Origin: Argopecten irradians
Taxonomy: Eukaryota; Mollusca; Bivalvia; Pectinida; Pectinidae
Assembly (NCBI RefSeq): GCF_041381155.1
Contig: NC_091134.1
Location: forward strand, 35,283,540 to 35,347,539
Direction: 5' to 3'
Length of the DNA: 64,000 nt
Part shown: positions 1 to 11,200 of the stretch, in pieces
How the letters are laid out: each line of letters opens with the position of its first letter
How positions within the stretch are numbered: the first letter of the stretch is position 1
Position numbers and translations under genes: made by a program
Notes under the pieces: generated by a model
Databases searched by the model: none
What the model was told of the DNA's origin: nothing
The model's input: only the letters and a program-made list of their open reading frames with translations

Positions 1-1500
1 TGTAAAAGTATATTATGGAACATACCGAGTTTGTGTACGTCATGATGGGCGAAATAAATATATCAGTGTGTAATTTTCTATAGTTCTTTTCATTCAGTGA
101 GAAAAAAACCTATTGACCTTGTGTGATTTGACACTGATTGGGGGCTTAAGAGCCTTTTTAAAACCATTGATATACAGTCCGTTACTATCAGGTTAACGGG
201 TAAACCCAAAGTTCTTTTATAAAGGCACACAATATGATTGATGTGCTAGGTCGCACTTTTTTTTTCTTCAAAAATACCTTCGTCCTCTATAAGAGGAATA
301 AGAATTACTCTAAAATGTATCTCGCCATCCATCAAAGGATTTTAAATATATTTTTCTTCTTCTAAGGGAACCAATTTAAAAAAAAAATGCCCCAACCATT
401 CTACTCCAGCAGTTATATGGTTCATGTACTTGGTCATCTGTCTTTCTATTATAATAGGCTGTAAAATAATTAGATTTTATAAGTACTGTACAATGCTTTA
501 AATCGTGGGGTCATTATTTCGCGGCTATAAGGGACATGTTCACGGGGGGGGGGGGGGGGGGTAAATTTCGCGGTTTATTAATCCCTACAATTCGTGAGTA
601 GCCTATATATTGTAGATTCTATTGCTCTTAGGTACGTTAATGGTTTTCTGGATATTTCGCTTGTGTTTATAATTCACAGAATTCAATTAAAACGTCAATA
701 TAACAAAAATGAACCACCCACGAAATGTAACAGTTATACAGTAACTATGGAGAGATACACTTACGTTGTGTTTTGCATTATAATGATGTATACGGATTTT
801 CTAATCGTCATCACAGGACTGATTTTATTTGCTTTTCATTACAGAAATGACAGATTATATCTCCCTTTAGTAAAGATATATTTATGGTGAAGTTACTCAA
901 GTAGGCGAGCGGAGTTGTAAAGCCTTTAATTCTTTTGATTGCGTTACTTCATTTGTGGCAGGCCGACGCACGTATTTAGTGTATTAGGTCGCCAGAGCTT
1001 ATATGTACACAAGCAAGTATAACTATCTTAAATGTTAATCGAAAAATTATGAACGATATGAATAACTTTTTGGTAAATATATATATATTTACATTTTGCC
1101 ACAGCGACTCCCATTACTCTAATGATAATTGTGATCTGCATTATGGGCCAATAAATGCCGCCTAGACTTGGTGTAGTAATATCTACATAAATGGATGTGA
1201 GTCTAGCTTGTTTACTAATACCATGTTAGTCCGCGCGGGGAAATTGACATTGTAGTTGAATGAACCAGTTTGGTTATGAAACTTATAAAAAAATCTTTAA
1301 AATGTCTGGATAATTGAAAGTAAACTGAATAGCTATTAAAAAAACATTGGAGATTTGTTATCTTTTCAATTTTTTCGTCTGATTATTGAAAGTAAACTGA
1401 ATAGCTATTAAAAAAACATTAAAATTTTGTTATCTTTTCAATTTTTTCGTCTAACTGTCACCCTACACCATAGCTTTGGTTAAATCGTAGTCAGTTTTGG
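1..1500. other. Intergenic, no gene seen; G18 tract and tandem duplication
   Basis: No reading frame here looks coding. It holds a run of 18 G at 544-561, flanked on both sides by ATTTCGCGG-like words that recur in the MITE family at 14.6 kb, so the G run may sit inside an old MITE. A 72-bp direct duplication lies at 1309-1452. The words CAGTGGCGTAGGAAG at about 1510 resemble a DNA transposon end, but I found no matching second end. Confidence 0.5.
1309..1452. repeat. 72-bp direct tandem duplication, two copies
   Basis: The segment from about 1309 (ATTGAAAGTAAACTG onward) is repeated from about 1381 with a 72-base offset. The copies are nearly identical; the main difference is a short block about two thirds of the way through. 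Both end in TTTTTTCGTCT. The duplication looks recent because so few bases differ. Confidence 0.85.
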
Positions 1501-1654
1501 AGGCTATTCAGTGGCGTAGGAAGATGAAACGTAATGGGGGAGGGGGGCCAAAGGTCCTCAATATTTTGTAACCCCCCACCCACCCACATACTTTTTTCAA
1601 ATATTATTACATATAATCCTTGTACACACAATGTATAGAAACACATAGACAGTG

Positions 1655-1675
1655 CCCCCCCCCCCCCCCCCCCCC
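1655..1675. repeat. Poly-C tract (21 C)
   Basis: An uninterrupted run of 21 C at the left edge of the 1.7-2.2 kb tandem array. Shorter C runs occur at 2678-2690 (13) and 3165-3178 (14). Such tracts often have uncertain length in assemblies. Confidence 0.9.
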
Positions 1676-1679
1676 GAAA

Positions 1680-2240
1680 AAAATATTACGATTTAGAATG
1701 GCTGATAATTTTAATATTTTTACTATGGCGCAAGCCAGATTTTAATGTATGGGGGTCCGGGGTCTCCCCCTGGTGAAAATATTACGATTTAGAATAACAG
1801 AGATGAGTTTTACGATGTATTTTTATGATATTACGATTGCCGAATGCGCGAGATTTTCGTGTTTGGTGGTCCGGGTGTCTCCCCCCCGTGAAAAAACCTT
1901 ACGATTTATAATTGGCTGAGATGGGTATTACGATGTATTTTAATGAGTTTGCGAGCGCCGAAGGCGCGAACTTTTGGTGTTTTGGGGGTCCGAATGTCTC
2001 AATCGGGAATTTACGAGCGCCGAAGGCGCGAGGATTGGTGTTTGTGGGGTTCGGGGGTCTCCCCCGGGAAAAATATTACGATTAAGAATGACTGAGATGA
2101 GTTTTACGATGTATTTTTATGATTTTGCGAGCGCCGAAGGCCCGAGATTTTGGTGTTTTTTTTGGGTCAAAGTGTCTCCTCCGGGAAAAATAATACGTTT
2201 TAGAATGGCTCAGATGAATTTTCAATGTGTTTTGATGATT
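1680..2240. repeat. Degenerate tandem array with GAGCGCCGAAGGCG core, about five units
   Basis: Units of roughly 95-120 bp repeat, each with an AT-rich block (ATTACGATTTAGAATGG, then GAGATGAGTTTTACGATG) followed by GCGAGCGCCGAAGGCG, a GGGGTCCGGGGGTCTC block and CCCGGGAAAAA. The ATTACGATT word recurs near 1686, 1780, 1899, 2076 and 2193. The 177-base gap holds an extra partial unit with a second GAGCGCCGAAGGCG. The reading frames across it are open only by chance, so I do not call a protein. It could be a satellite or subterminal repeats of a DNA transposon. Confidence 0.75.
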
Positions 2241-2279
2241 TTAAAGCGTTCTGAAAACGGTCATTTTTCGATTTAAAGT

Positions 2280-3912
2280 TACCTGCATTTAGAAATGATT
2301 ATTGTGAATGTCGTCATTCCATTATGCAACCCTGCTCGATCTGAACATACCGGATGCACACCACCGGCAAATTATTGTGTGACTCAAAATAATAATGAAT
2401 TAATTGTCCTTCTAAGACATATAAACAAATATCTTTTAAAAATATTTTTTGAAATAGTATAATCCCTTGACGGACATTATTAGTCTAGGTCGTGTATTAA
2501 ATTTTCATTATTAAAGGTTTGAACATTGCATGTTGAACGTTTTAGGAAACGCGCCGCGCAGCGGAAAATTTTCTAAAATGAAAGAACGAAAAAATGTGCA
2601 GGAGCACCATTTTTTCTTTCAAATGTGCATTTTAAGAACATTTCACTCGGCGAAATGGTGGTACAAAAAGACATGCTCCCCCCCCCCCCCGCTATTTCAC
2701 TCAGCCTGCCGTAAACCACAATCACGTCCGTCGGATTAAACCACAACTCAACGTCATATGTGTATTAAATCGATTTAAGTAATAAAATCGCCTTTTGGGG
2801 ATCTCGCCGAACAAGAAAATACAATGTAACTACATGTGTCGCTGTTCCGCTTTGTCAATAAAATAGGCATCTGACAGAGCACACAACTGAGTTTTTACTC
2901 CGTCCGAATGATTTGATATATATAATACATATAATATTACTAAGCAGTGCCTTGTGCTAATGTAATCGACATAAAAAAATAGATAAATGAATAAAAAAGA
3001 AATAATAATAATAACTATTGATCTAAAATAAGAATTTATGCAATCAAACTCCCAAATTCTGGGAAATATTGTGACAAAATAGTGTATGCTATACGATATA
3101 CATTCAGCGTGTAACCTTAAGGCAAACCTGCAGATCAATTGAAGTCCGAAATATGACCTTTTAACCCCCCCCCCCCCCTCAAAAATAAATAAATAAATAA
3201 AAAGAAAAACACAATGAAGAAAATCAGTCGTTCTGTGCAGTTTTATGCGCTTAGAGTATCATGATCAATATACATATTCCATGTTCTGTTTGTGTAGTTC
3301 TTGTACTTGGTCAGAGCTAAACGTTGATAGCAATACCACTTTCAGAAGTTTCATAAACATGTACTGTGGTCTATGATGATGATCCTTATTAAGACATAAC
3401 GCCATTTTCCCCGAAATATAAGATATAGAATTTGCATTTCATGATTTAATGGTAATCTGGAACGAAAATACATAAGAGTAGACTGAAATCCCAGCTCTCG
3501 AAGCATAACAACAGAATCATGTTTTCGAAGTATTGATGTTAACCTATGATTGCAGTAATTAATTACTTAATTGATTTCCAACAGAATGGCAGATACATCC
3601 TAAAGAGATCAATACAATCATATCTATGTGAAGCATACTAACTATTCAAATTTTGATTTGCATTATTGACAAACATTGTACGACTAAATCTAAGCAATGC
3701 CATATCTGGTTTTGTTATTGATATTTGAGTTGTTCAATTCTCCAAACCTAACTAACCGACACGGAAGCTATTAGTATCCCGACTGATGATAATGGAACAT
3801 CTCTGTAATCTATGGCTTCAGTCAAATGTCAATGAACATGGTCGAACTCCACAATGAAACTACAATTCCAATAAAAACAAATAGTATTTAGCACAAAAAG
3901 TAAACATAACGT
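2280..3912. other. Non-coding stretch, no gene seen
   Basis: It contains C13 (2678-2690) and C14 (3165-3178) tracts followed by an (AAAT)n-like stretch. The short open frames show no plausible protein. The right part is the expected 3' flank of the minus-strand gene that ends at 3913. I see no unambiguous minus-strand AATAAA close to that stop. Confidence 0.5.
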
Positions 3913-5280
3913 TCATTCTGGTCTCTGTTCAGTTTCCTCCGGATTATCACATTTTTCCTCGTTAGTTTCGGGTAAAGGTGAATTGGCGGGACACGTTCTA
4001 CCGTCGTCTGATGTTTGTTTTTCATTTTTCACATTTTCGTCCCAAGTTGGTTTTATTTCAATCACGATTGAGTTGGCATGGTTACCAGATATTTTACCGT
4101 CTGCATTCGGCTGGTTTACGTCAATGACCGACTGAAGAACTCTATTCTCATAGCCATAATGAGATGCCAAACTACTGTCTCTGTCACCTGACCGGTGATC
4201 ATTGCTCTTCCCTTCTACTCCCCGCTGTTGCATCAATTCAACGTACTCCTTATATGCCTCTACCGACTTATAGTCCTTGTCGGCGTTCCCTTGGGACGAG
4301 TATTTCCTAAGACGTACCGGAACTTTACTTCCCCATTGTCCCGGTCTATATTTCATATTTTCGTGTTTCAAAGGACGATCAATTTTCCTGTTTTTACTGG
4401 AAGCAGTCTCATAAATTCGTCCCACGTCATTTGGTTGTCTAACAATTGTCGTTAGCTGTCCGGCGTTTTCTTTCAAGAATTCAGTACTCGCTTCTATCCT
4501 TCGAACTTCAAAGCAGTTTTCACTTGCAACGGTGTCCATTGTATTCTGCTTATGCAGTCCTTTTATTTGAATCGATTCGACCCGCTTCCTCTCTGGCTGG
4601 GGAACTATCATCGTCCGGTCTGACAGCACCAAATCATTTACTTGTCTTTCTAAGACCATAGTTTTCCTACCATTTTCTATAGGAACCTCGCCGACTGTCC
4701 AAGGTCTATCGTTCACGATACGCGGAAGTGTGCACACATGATACCGTAATTTGTCTTTTGATAGGCAGTATGTATTTCGGTACATCCGGTCACGTGCGTC
4801 CTTTGCACGCGCAATGTTCTCCTTCCATTGTTCCCAAGCATCCGGTTGCTTAATGTCCTCGTCGACTGGCTTGCTGTTCTTATAAGACCCATCCGGTAGT
4901 AGATATTTAATTGGTCGAGGGGAAATCAAAGATGGCGTTTTAGATGAATTTTGCGACCTATTGTTCGGGGTCCGTTTTCGTGGATTGAATGAAGACGACA
5001 ATTGTTCCCTCATGGGTCGCGGTATTCGTTTGGGGCTGATAACATCGAACCGGAAGCTGGTGTCCCCACGATTGTCCGGTGTTGGAATATCGGTCAGTAG
5101 TGGAGCACGTACTCCGGCTGGAAACATGCGCCGGGAAATATTCTCAATTATAGCTTTCTCCTGTCGTCGTTTGTCTATCGATGCCCTAGGTTCGAATCTC
5201 CGCGTTTGAGTTTTCTCAGTCAGAAATAAGTTCAGACTACGTTTAGTCTGAGGAGGGTTGTTTGCCATTTGAACAGACAT
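3913..5280 (-). CDS. Uncharacterised basic, disordered protein, 455 aa, single exon
   Basis: An open frame of 455 codons with a true ATG at 5280, far longer than chance in this AT-rich DNA, with well-mixed codon use and many charged residues. I do not recognise the family. The protein is rich in Lys, Arg, Ser, Asn and Pro, has no signal peptide or membrane segment, and looks largely disordered. One more ordered patch runs from about residue 145 to 205: DAWEQWKENIARAKDARDRM, then an IVNDRPWTVGEVPI block at 188-201. The tail is acidic (EETNEEKCDNPEETE-like). A minus-strand splice acceptor (TTTCTCCTTTCAG) ends at 5526, so a 5'UTR exon starting at 5525 and reading into this frame is possible. The single-exon structure could mean an old retrogene or simply one large exon. 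The 459-aa protein at 26 kb has a similar build. Real gene: likely; function: unknown. Confidence 0.7.
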   Translation of the reverse strand: MSVQMANNPPQTKRSLNLFLTEKTQTRRFEPRASIDKRRQEKAIIENISRRMFPAGVRAPLLTDIPTPDNRGDTSFRFDVISPKRIPRPMREQLSSSFNPRKRTPNNRSQNSSKTPSLISPRPIKYLLPDGSYKNSKPVDEDIKQPDAWEQWKENIARAKDARDRMYRNTYCLSKDKLRYHVCTLPRIVNDRPWTVGEVPIENGRKTMVLERQVNDLVLSDRTMIVPQPERKRVESIQIKGLHKQNTMDTVASENCFEVRRIEASTEFLKENAGQLTTIVRQPNDVGRIYETASSKNRKIDRPLKHENMKYRPGQWGSKVPVRLRKYSSQGNADKDYKSVEAYKEYVELMQQRGVEGKSNDHRSGDRDSSLASHYGYENRVLQSVIDVNQPNADGKISGNHANSIVIEIKPTWDENVKNEKQTSDDGRTCPANSPLPETNEEKCDNPEETEQRPE

Positions 5281-8200
5281 CTTCTTGAATCACTATCACT
5301 CTCTCGCTGCTCCTTTGTGCTAGTTTGTGTTCATGTTTGTGACGGCCGATTCGAAAATCGAAACTCATGGTATTTTGATACTTTAAATGTTAAACAACAC
5401 ATATTTCAAACGTTATAGGATTGTTCTCTCCAGAATTTAGGGCACAATAATGGCTGACGATGACGTAAAAATCCAATGCTTGAGGTCCTGAACGAAAACA
5501 CCTCCTCCTCATATATCAAACGGTCCTGAAAGGAGAAAGGCAGAACACTGTTACATTGGGTTAGGCTGTTAATCACCAGCACGTAAATCCTTAGTGAAAT
5601 CCGATTATAACAACTTACTGAACAGGCAAAGGGCATTGAAATTCTTACCGGGTATTTAACACAAGTGAAAAGATTCTATTAAATAAATACATCTACCCGC
5701 ATTTATATGTAAAAAGCCGATTTAAATTGCAGTGCCGAGGTAAACAAACTCGCTATAAATACGACACGAGTCGCTATAGCGGGACGCCTTTTGTCTGCTA
5801 TGTGTACAGAACTCAATTCTACTAATGGCGTGGACTTGTTGATCATTTCAAATTAATTTTGATTGAAGAAGTTCGGTCATTTATAGGGTGTTATTTGCCA
5901 GACATCCATTGTTTGGAATGTCAGGTGTGTATTGTAGTGGTTGAGCAGTAGAAGAATATTATGACATCTTAGTATATTATATATCACAAGGAATTGTACG
6001 GAGGTCAGGTACGCTGTCGGAGACTCGTGTTAAATAACCACTATGACATTTTGTAGCAAATCTAAGGCTGTCACAGTTAAATAAATGATAAAGGATTTAT
6101 GTGTGATAAATCCTCAACGTTCAATAGCCTTTTGTGGTACACAAATCTTTTTGGTTTCCCTTTGTAGGCTTAACGGAGGTATATGACCCCATGAACGGTT
6201 CAACATACATTATAAGGTGGTTTGTTTTTATGTAATATTTACACAACAACACATTAGCAAGTTTATATCAGATAACAGAATTTCGATGCATTACATGGAA
6301 TTCGTATACAAGAACTATCAAGACAGATTCCATTTTGTTGGAAATAATATTACAAAATCGTGAATTAATGTCTTCAATTCTATGTTTACGCCTGGGATTT
6401 CTTTCAGAGCGCGCCTTGAGTTTCTGTTAAAACATCAAATTGTTTCGGTTTGAAATTGATCTATTTCCTATAGAAAGAAGATGTTTTATGTATGAATCAT
6501 TCGGTAACATCAAAACAAACAAAAATCACAGAGGCTGACGCCACTGATGTTTCCCTTGGTGCACTGATCATGCATGACGGTCGGCACCATAACGATGCAG
6601 ACATCACCATATAGACACTATATAAATAGTTGTGTATTGTTCTGCAGTTATTTTATTTTTGTTTTCTCGATTTTCATATCAATTCAAGATATGCTTCACA
6701 CAAGAGACTTCTATACACATACAACCCTCGTTCAGATTCTATCTACATCCTGGCTTATCCACTGTACCTGCGAAATCTCATTTCGTCACAAACAAAAACC
6801 ATTTCACGATACAAATTATTGAAATAAAAAAAATCAACGTTACAAAACATTTAAAAGGAAATTTTCATGCATATCTGTTTTTAATCAAATAGTATAATTC
6901 TCCTACTATCATAGTAATATATGTAAAATACTATCACGTCATTGTCTAAATACCATTAAAAGATCCCATCCAGACGCCTTTACTGAGATGTCGATATCTT
7001 ATTCTGGAAGTCATTTCTGAGAAATCAATATTTTTTTTTGTAAATAAAAATGTCGTTTGCGATGCGTCATATATCAATACTACTACAAAGCAATGATTTA
7101 TGAGAAATGATTTAAATGCCTCTTAGTCGGTATTCCTTTCACACACAACCGTTGTCGTATGATGAAAAGAAGCTTATTAAAATTGCATAAACAAACATCA
7201 ACAATAGAGTTTACGACAAAAGACTGGCTGAAATTGTAGAACGAAGTTTCATCCTTTATTACTTTGGAAACTACCAACATATAGAATATTTGTCCCGAAC
7301 TTAAGCATGGCTACAGTTATGTATATATTTACGTAGATGCTTAGAATTTTATCTATCCCTCTTTCTCTCTTGAGATATTTAAAACATTTCATATTAGTCA
7401 ATACAATCATTCAGTTAATGTTAAGTGCTTATCACCGAAACATAAAATAGACATGATAAAATACCAGTGGATGCATGCAAAATACCCTGTTACATATACG
7501 GGTAAAGAATATGCTATTTCGTTTCTTAAGTTAAAAATGTAATACAACTAGCAAAATATACATCATACATCTTGTCCGTTATCCTGTACCGCCTTTGTTG
7601 ATACCATATATTGTCTTAAATAAATGATTATATTGCAAATCTCCAAATTCATTAAACGCAGAACAAAAAAACAAAAACGTTTAATAAGGTACAATTGCGA
7701 AAGACATATTTTCGCATGACATTAATATGTTGAATTTGATACATTTAAACTAAATGACTTCTTCATTGAAAAGCTGCTCCAACTTATGGCAGGTCCGTCT
7801 AGAAAGATAACTTATGACAAGTCGTATATACCTTTTGTATTACCAGCAACTTTAAACACAACGAGATTAAAGGCGTAAATCTAAACAGTGACAATTACGT
7901 ACTGCCTACGTGTGGTGATGTGGTAAAAACATAAATCCGCTGGTGTCCCCTTTAGGTCCCAAACATGGTTTTACCTATATATGTGGCACCTGTTCGGTTA
8001 ATGCTATCACAGTTAGTAAAGCATTCTCCTCGTCAATTCTACACTCTAACGGAAGAGCTGACCACTTGAAGTACTCTTAACTCGAGAATAAACAATCTCA
8101 ATATTACCTACCCCGAGTTAGGTCAAGCAGGAGGTAGTCTTCGCTCCCAAATTGGATTACTTAAACTGAATTCTCAAATCCCCTGTCTGTCCCTGAGATA

Positions 8201-11200
8201 AATGAAGATATTTAAATCCCGGCTTCCTGTTTAAATTTGTACCGACACCTACCCAGCTAAATACCTAATATAAACATGCGTTATTTACAGGAATGACAAT
8301 CAAAGACGGGTCCGCACTAACTTGTAAATGGTGGTGAATAGTACATTATCATTACTTTTACTGAGTACACTTATATAAATAAACCTCAAAATCGGACAGA
8401 TAATTGCTGATTTTAATCATCAAGGATACAAGGCTTTTCAAAGTTTGTTCCCACAATACTGACGACAATTTAGACACGAGCTTTCGTGACAGATATCGTA
8501 ATTCAGTAATTTGTTTACCGTAATCACAAAGACTTGTCTTTAAGGCAAGGTCAATGGCTATGGCTGATATTAATTGACGTTTGTAAATCTAAATTACATT
8601 CACGCTAATTTGACATGAGAAGTGGTGTCGCTGTATTGGATATAAGCCTAAAATACATTCATAACAAAATGTCAACTCGTATGTTGATATAAGCATTCCC
8701 GATAAATGTTACCAAATATAAAGCGAGGCGGAGGTAGGCACAGAGCTGAGAAAAGGGCTATTGATTTTTTTTGTATGTAAATAAGTAACAAAGGAATCTG
8801 TTATATATTATCTTAAAGTCTTTATCTCATAGTCATATGACTGTTTGATTGACGTATTATTTACCGTATTTTTCCAGATAAAATTTAAGTCGATGCAGTG
8901 AAATATTTAAAATGTAAAACTAGTTTTTCTGTGTTGAGGTAATAATTTGCGATTTCTAAAGGTACACCTTTCGTTGGGTAGCTATTTCTGCGATCGACAA
9001 GTTTTTAAACTACTTATTGACGCAAACACTCCCTCGCATAACATGACAAATTATTGTTTCCTTGTATTTCGGAATACACAAAAAATGATTTTGATATATC
9101 AGGATAAATCATACAGGGTAAAGAGAAACGTTTGTCTGGGGTATCATGTGTTTTAGGTGTTTTGCTGTCTTTTCAATTATGTTGAATAGAAACTCTTCGA
9201 GAGCTAGAATATTTCAAATGTTTACCTTCATTGTTAAGTAATTAGGTCACGATATTGTTTTAGTATTTATATTTTAAGGTACACTGTAAACATGAGATTT
9301 TTGTGAATATTGTAGTAGATATACAAGGATTTAATTTAGATTTGGTATGACATATTTTTGAGGAACAAAAAAAATTTCACCATGGAGAACATTTGATTTG
9401 TATACACTGTGAACAATTCTAGAGGAAGAATATACGTACTGGATTATCGCGGGATATCATAGCTTCGTGTTTAACTTACCTTTCATACCAAACCGCCATC
9501 GTTAACTTATTTATGTATCATTGATTACCAGCGAGTGTGAAGCTGCCTGTAAACCGGAAGTGAGTTGCCGACTGGAATGTTATACAGAGCTAGCAAATTG
9601 TAAAGTATTTTCTTTATCCATTTATAACTTAGAGGATTATATTATAAGATTTATATCAGAATTCTAGTATTAATTACTTGTTCTATTATACAATAGATTT
9701 CATCAGTAGTATGTTTTAATGATAATTTACGGAACTATATCGTTCTGACCAATTTGCTATGTTTACTAATTATCTATATGAAGACCATATGATGACCAAA
9801 TTGAGGTCAGGCAGGCCTGATAGTATCTTTTGTTGTTAAAAGGATTCATCACATTTCGTGTATAGAAAATTCGCGGTTGGTCTGAAAAACAGGTTTCATA
9901 TTTGATATCAATAATTTCACATCACCTATGAAGATTTTAATTTCCAACAATAACTGAACCATTAAAGATGTTTTGTTTAGTACATAGGACATATATTCTG
10001 ATTTCATGCACAAGTTTATTAATTATTGTACGATATATTTAAGCGTCATTTTCTTCTTAACATATACTCATGTGGAATTTATGTTATAGATTACAAATTG
10101 TTTGTAGTTTACATACGGTATTCAAACAATGGAAACAAAAGAACACTAAACATGTATAAAGTCTAGATTTCAATTATATATTCGGAAGCTAATCCTTAAT
10201 TTCAACACCTAAATAGAAATTCAATCTAAACACAATATTATGAGACCAGGAGGTGATGTCCGGTAGAATAAGTGAACAGATGTTGAGAAATCTGGTATGT
10301 CAATTTGTACAACCTAATATACCAAACAAAACAGGTCACTCGATGGCACGGCGCTGGCCAGTTCAACAAACAAGGGCAAATAACCTGACGAGGTAATTGA
10401 GTTGTAAATAAAATCCATATAACGTCTTTAATAGTCACACGATCAACAAATACATATTTAGTTTCAGTACAAAAGCAAATCTTGTTGTTATAACCGACTA
10501 GAAAATGCTTTTTAACTAGTATACTTTTTAGCATGGCAATACAAATATACAGCATAAAACGACATGTTTTTCTTTTATTCATATAAGCACTAAATGATAA
10601 TTGTTATATATTTTGAAAACACATTTTAAATTACCAGTGGATAGCGTTGACGTACTCAGGATACTTGGACCTTTTCGATTTTTATTGCACCACTGATATC
10701 GTTAACACATTCATACGAAAAAACTGCTATAAAAATCGCTCATAATATCAAATTCCTTAATTATTTATCAACACAACATCAAGGGATTTTTCTTTTGTAT
10801 TTGTTTCAAGGCCAGACAAACAACAAGACGCAAAAAAAAAACCACCCAATGATACCAACATAGCTCCGATATCAATAAAGATTACAACTGAAGCGTTCCA
10901 TATCCTGCCTTATTGTTTGATGTAAAGAAGATTTGACATTTGTCAGAAGTTAAGGCCTCCCAAGGTCACACTTCTCGACAATGGTTCGGTACAGATACGG
11001 CACGTATGTCAAATGACATAACATATTTTCTACTGCTTCACAAAGTGTGCTATTCATTGCCGACTTCTTATAACATTTCATATTCTGTAGGTGTTTTTTT
11101 TCATGACAATATTGCTCTCGTGTTTACATCATTTATATTTAATATCATTTTCTTTCACAATGACAACCAAATAGAAATGAATTGCACGATGAGTAATTCA

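Noticed and set aside
1974-2276. 100-codon frame across the tandem array
   Set aside because: It is a by-product of the repeat period; composition follows the repeat, not a protein.
5180-5200. GGTTCGAATCT resembling a tRNA B box
   Set aside because: It lies within the 455-aa coding frame with no tRNA fold around it.
4195-5209. Plus-strand frames opposite the 455-aa gene
   Set aside because: They are antisense shadows of the real minus-strand frame.
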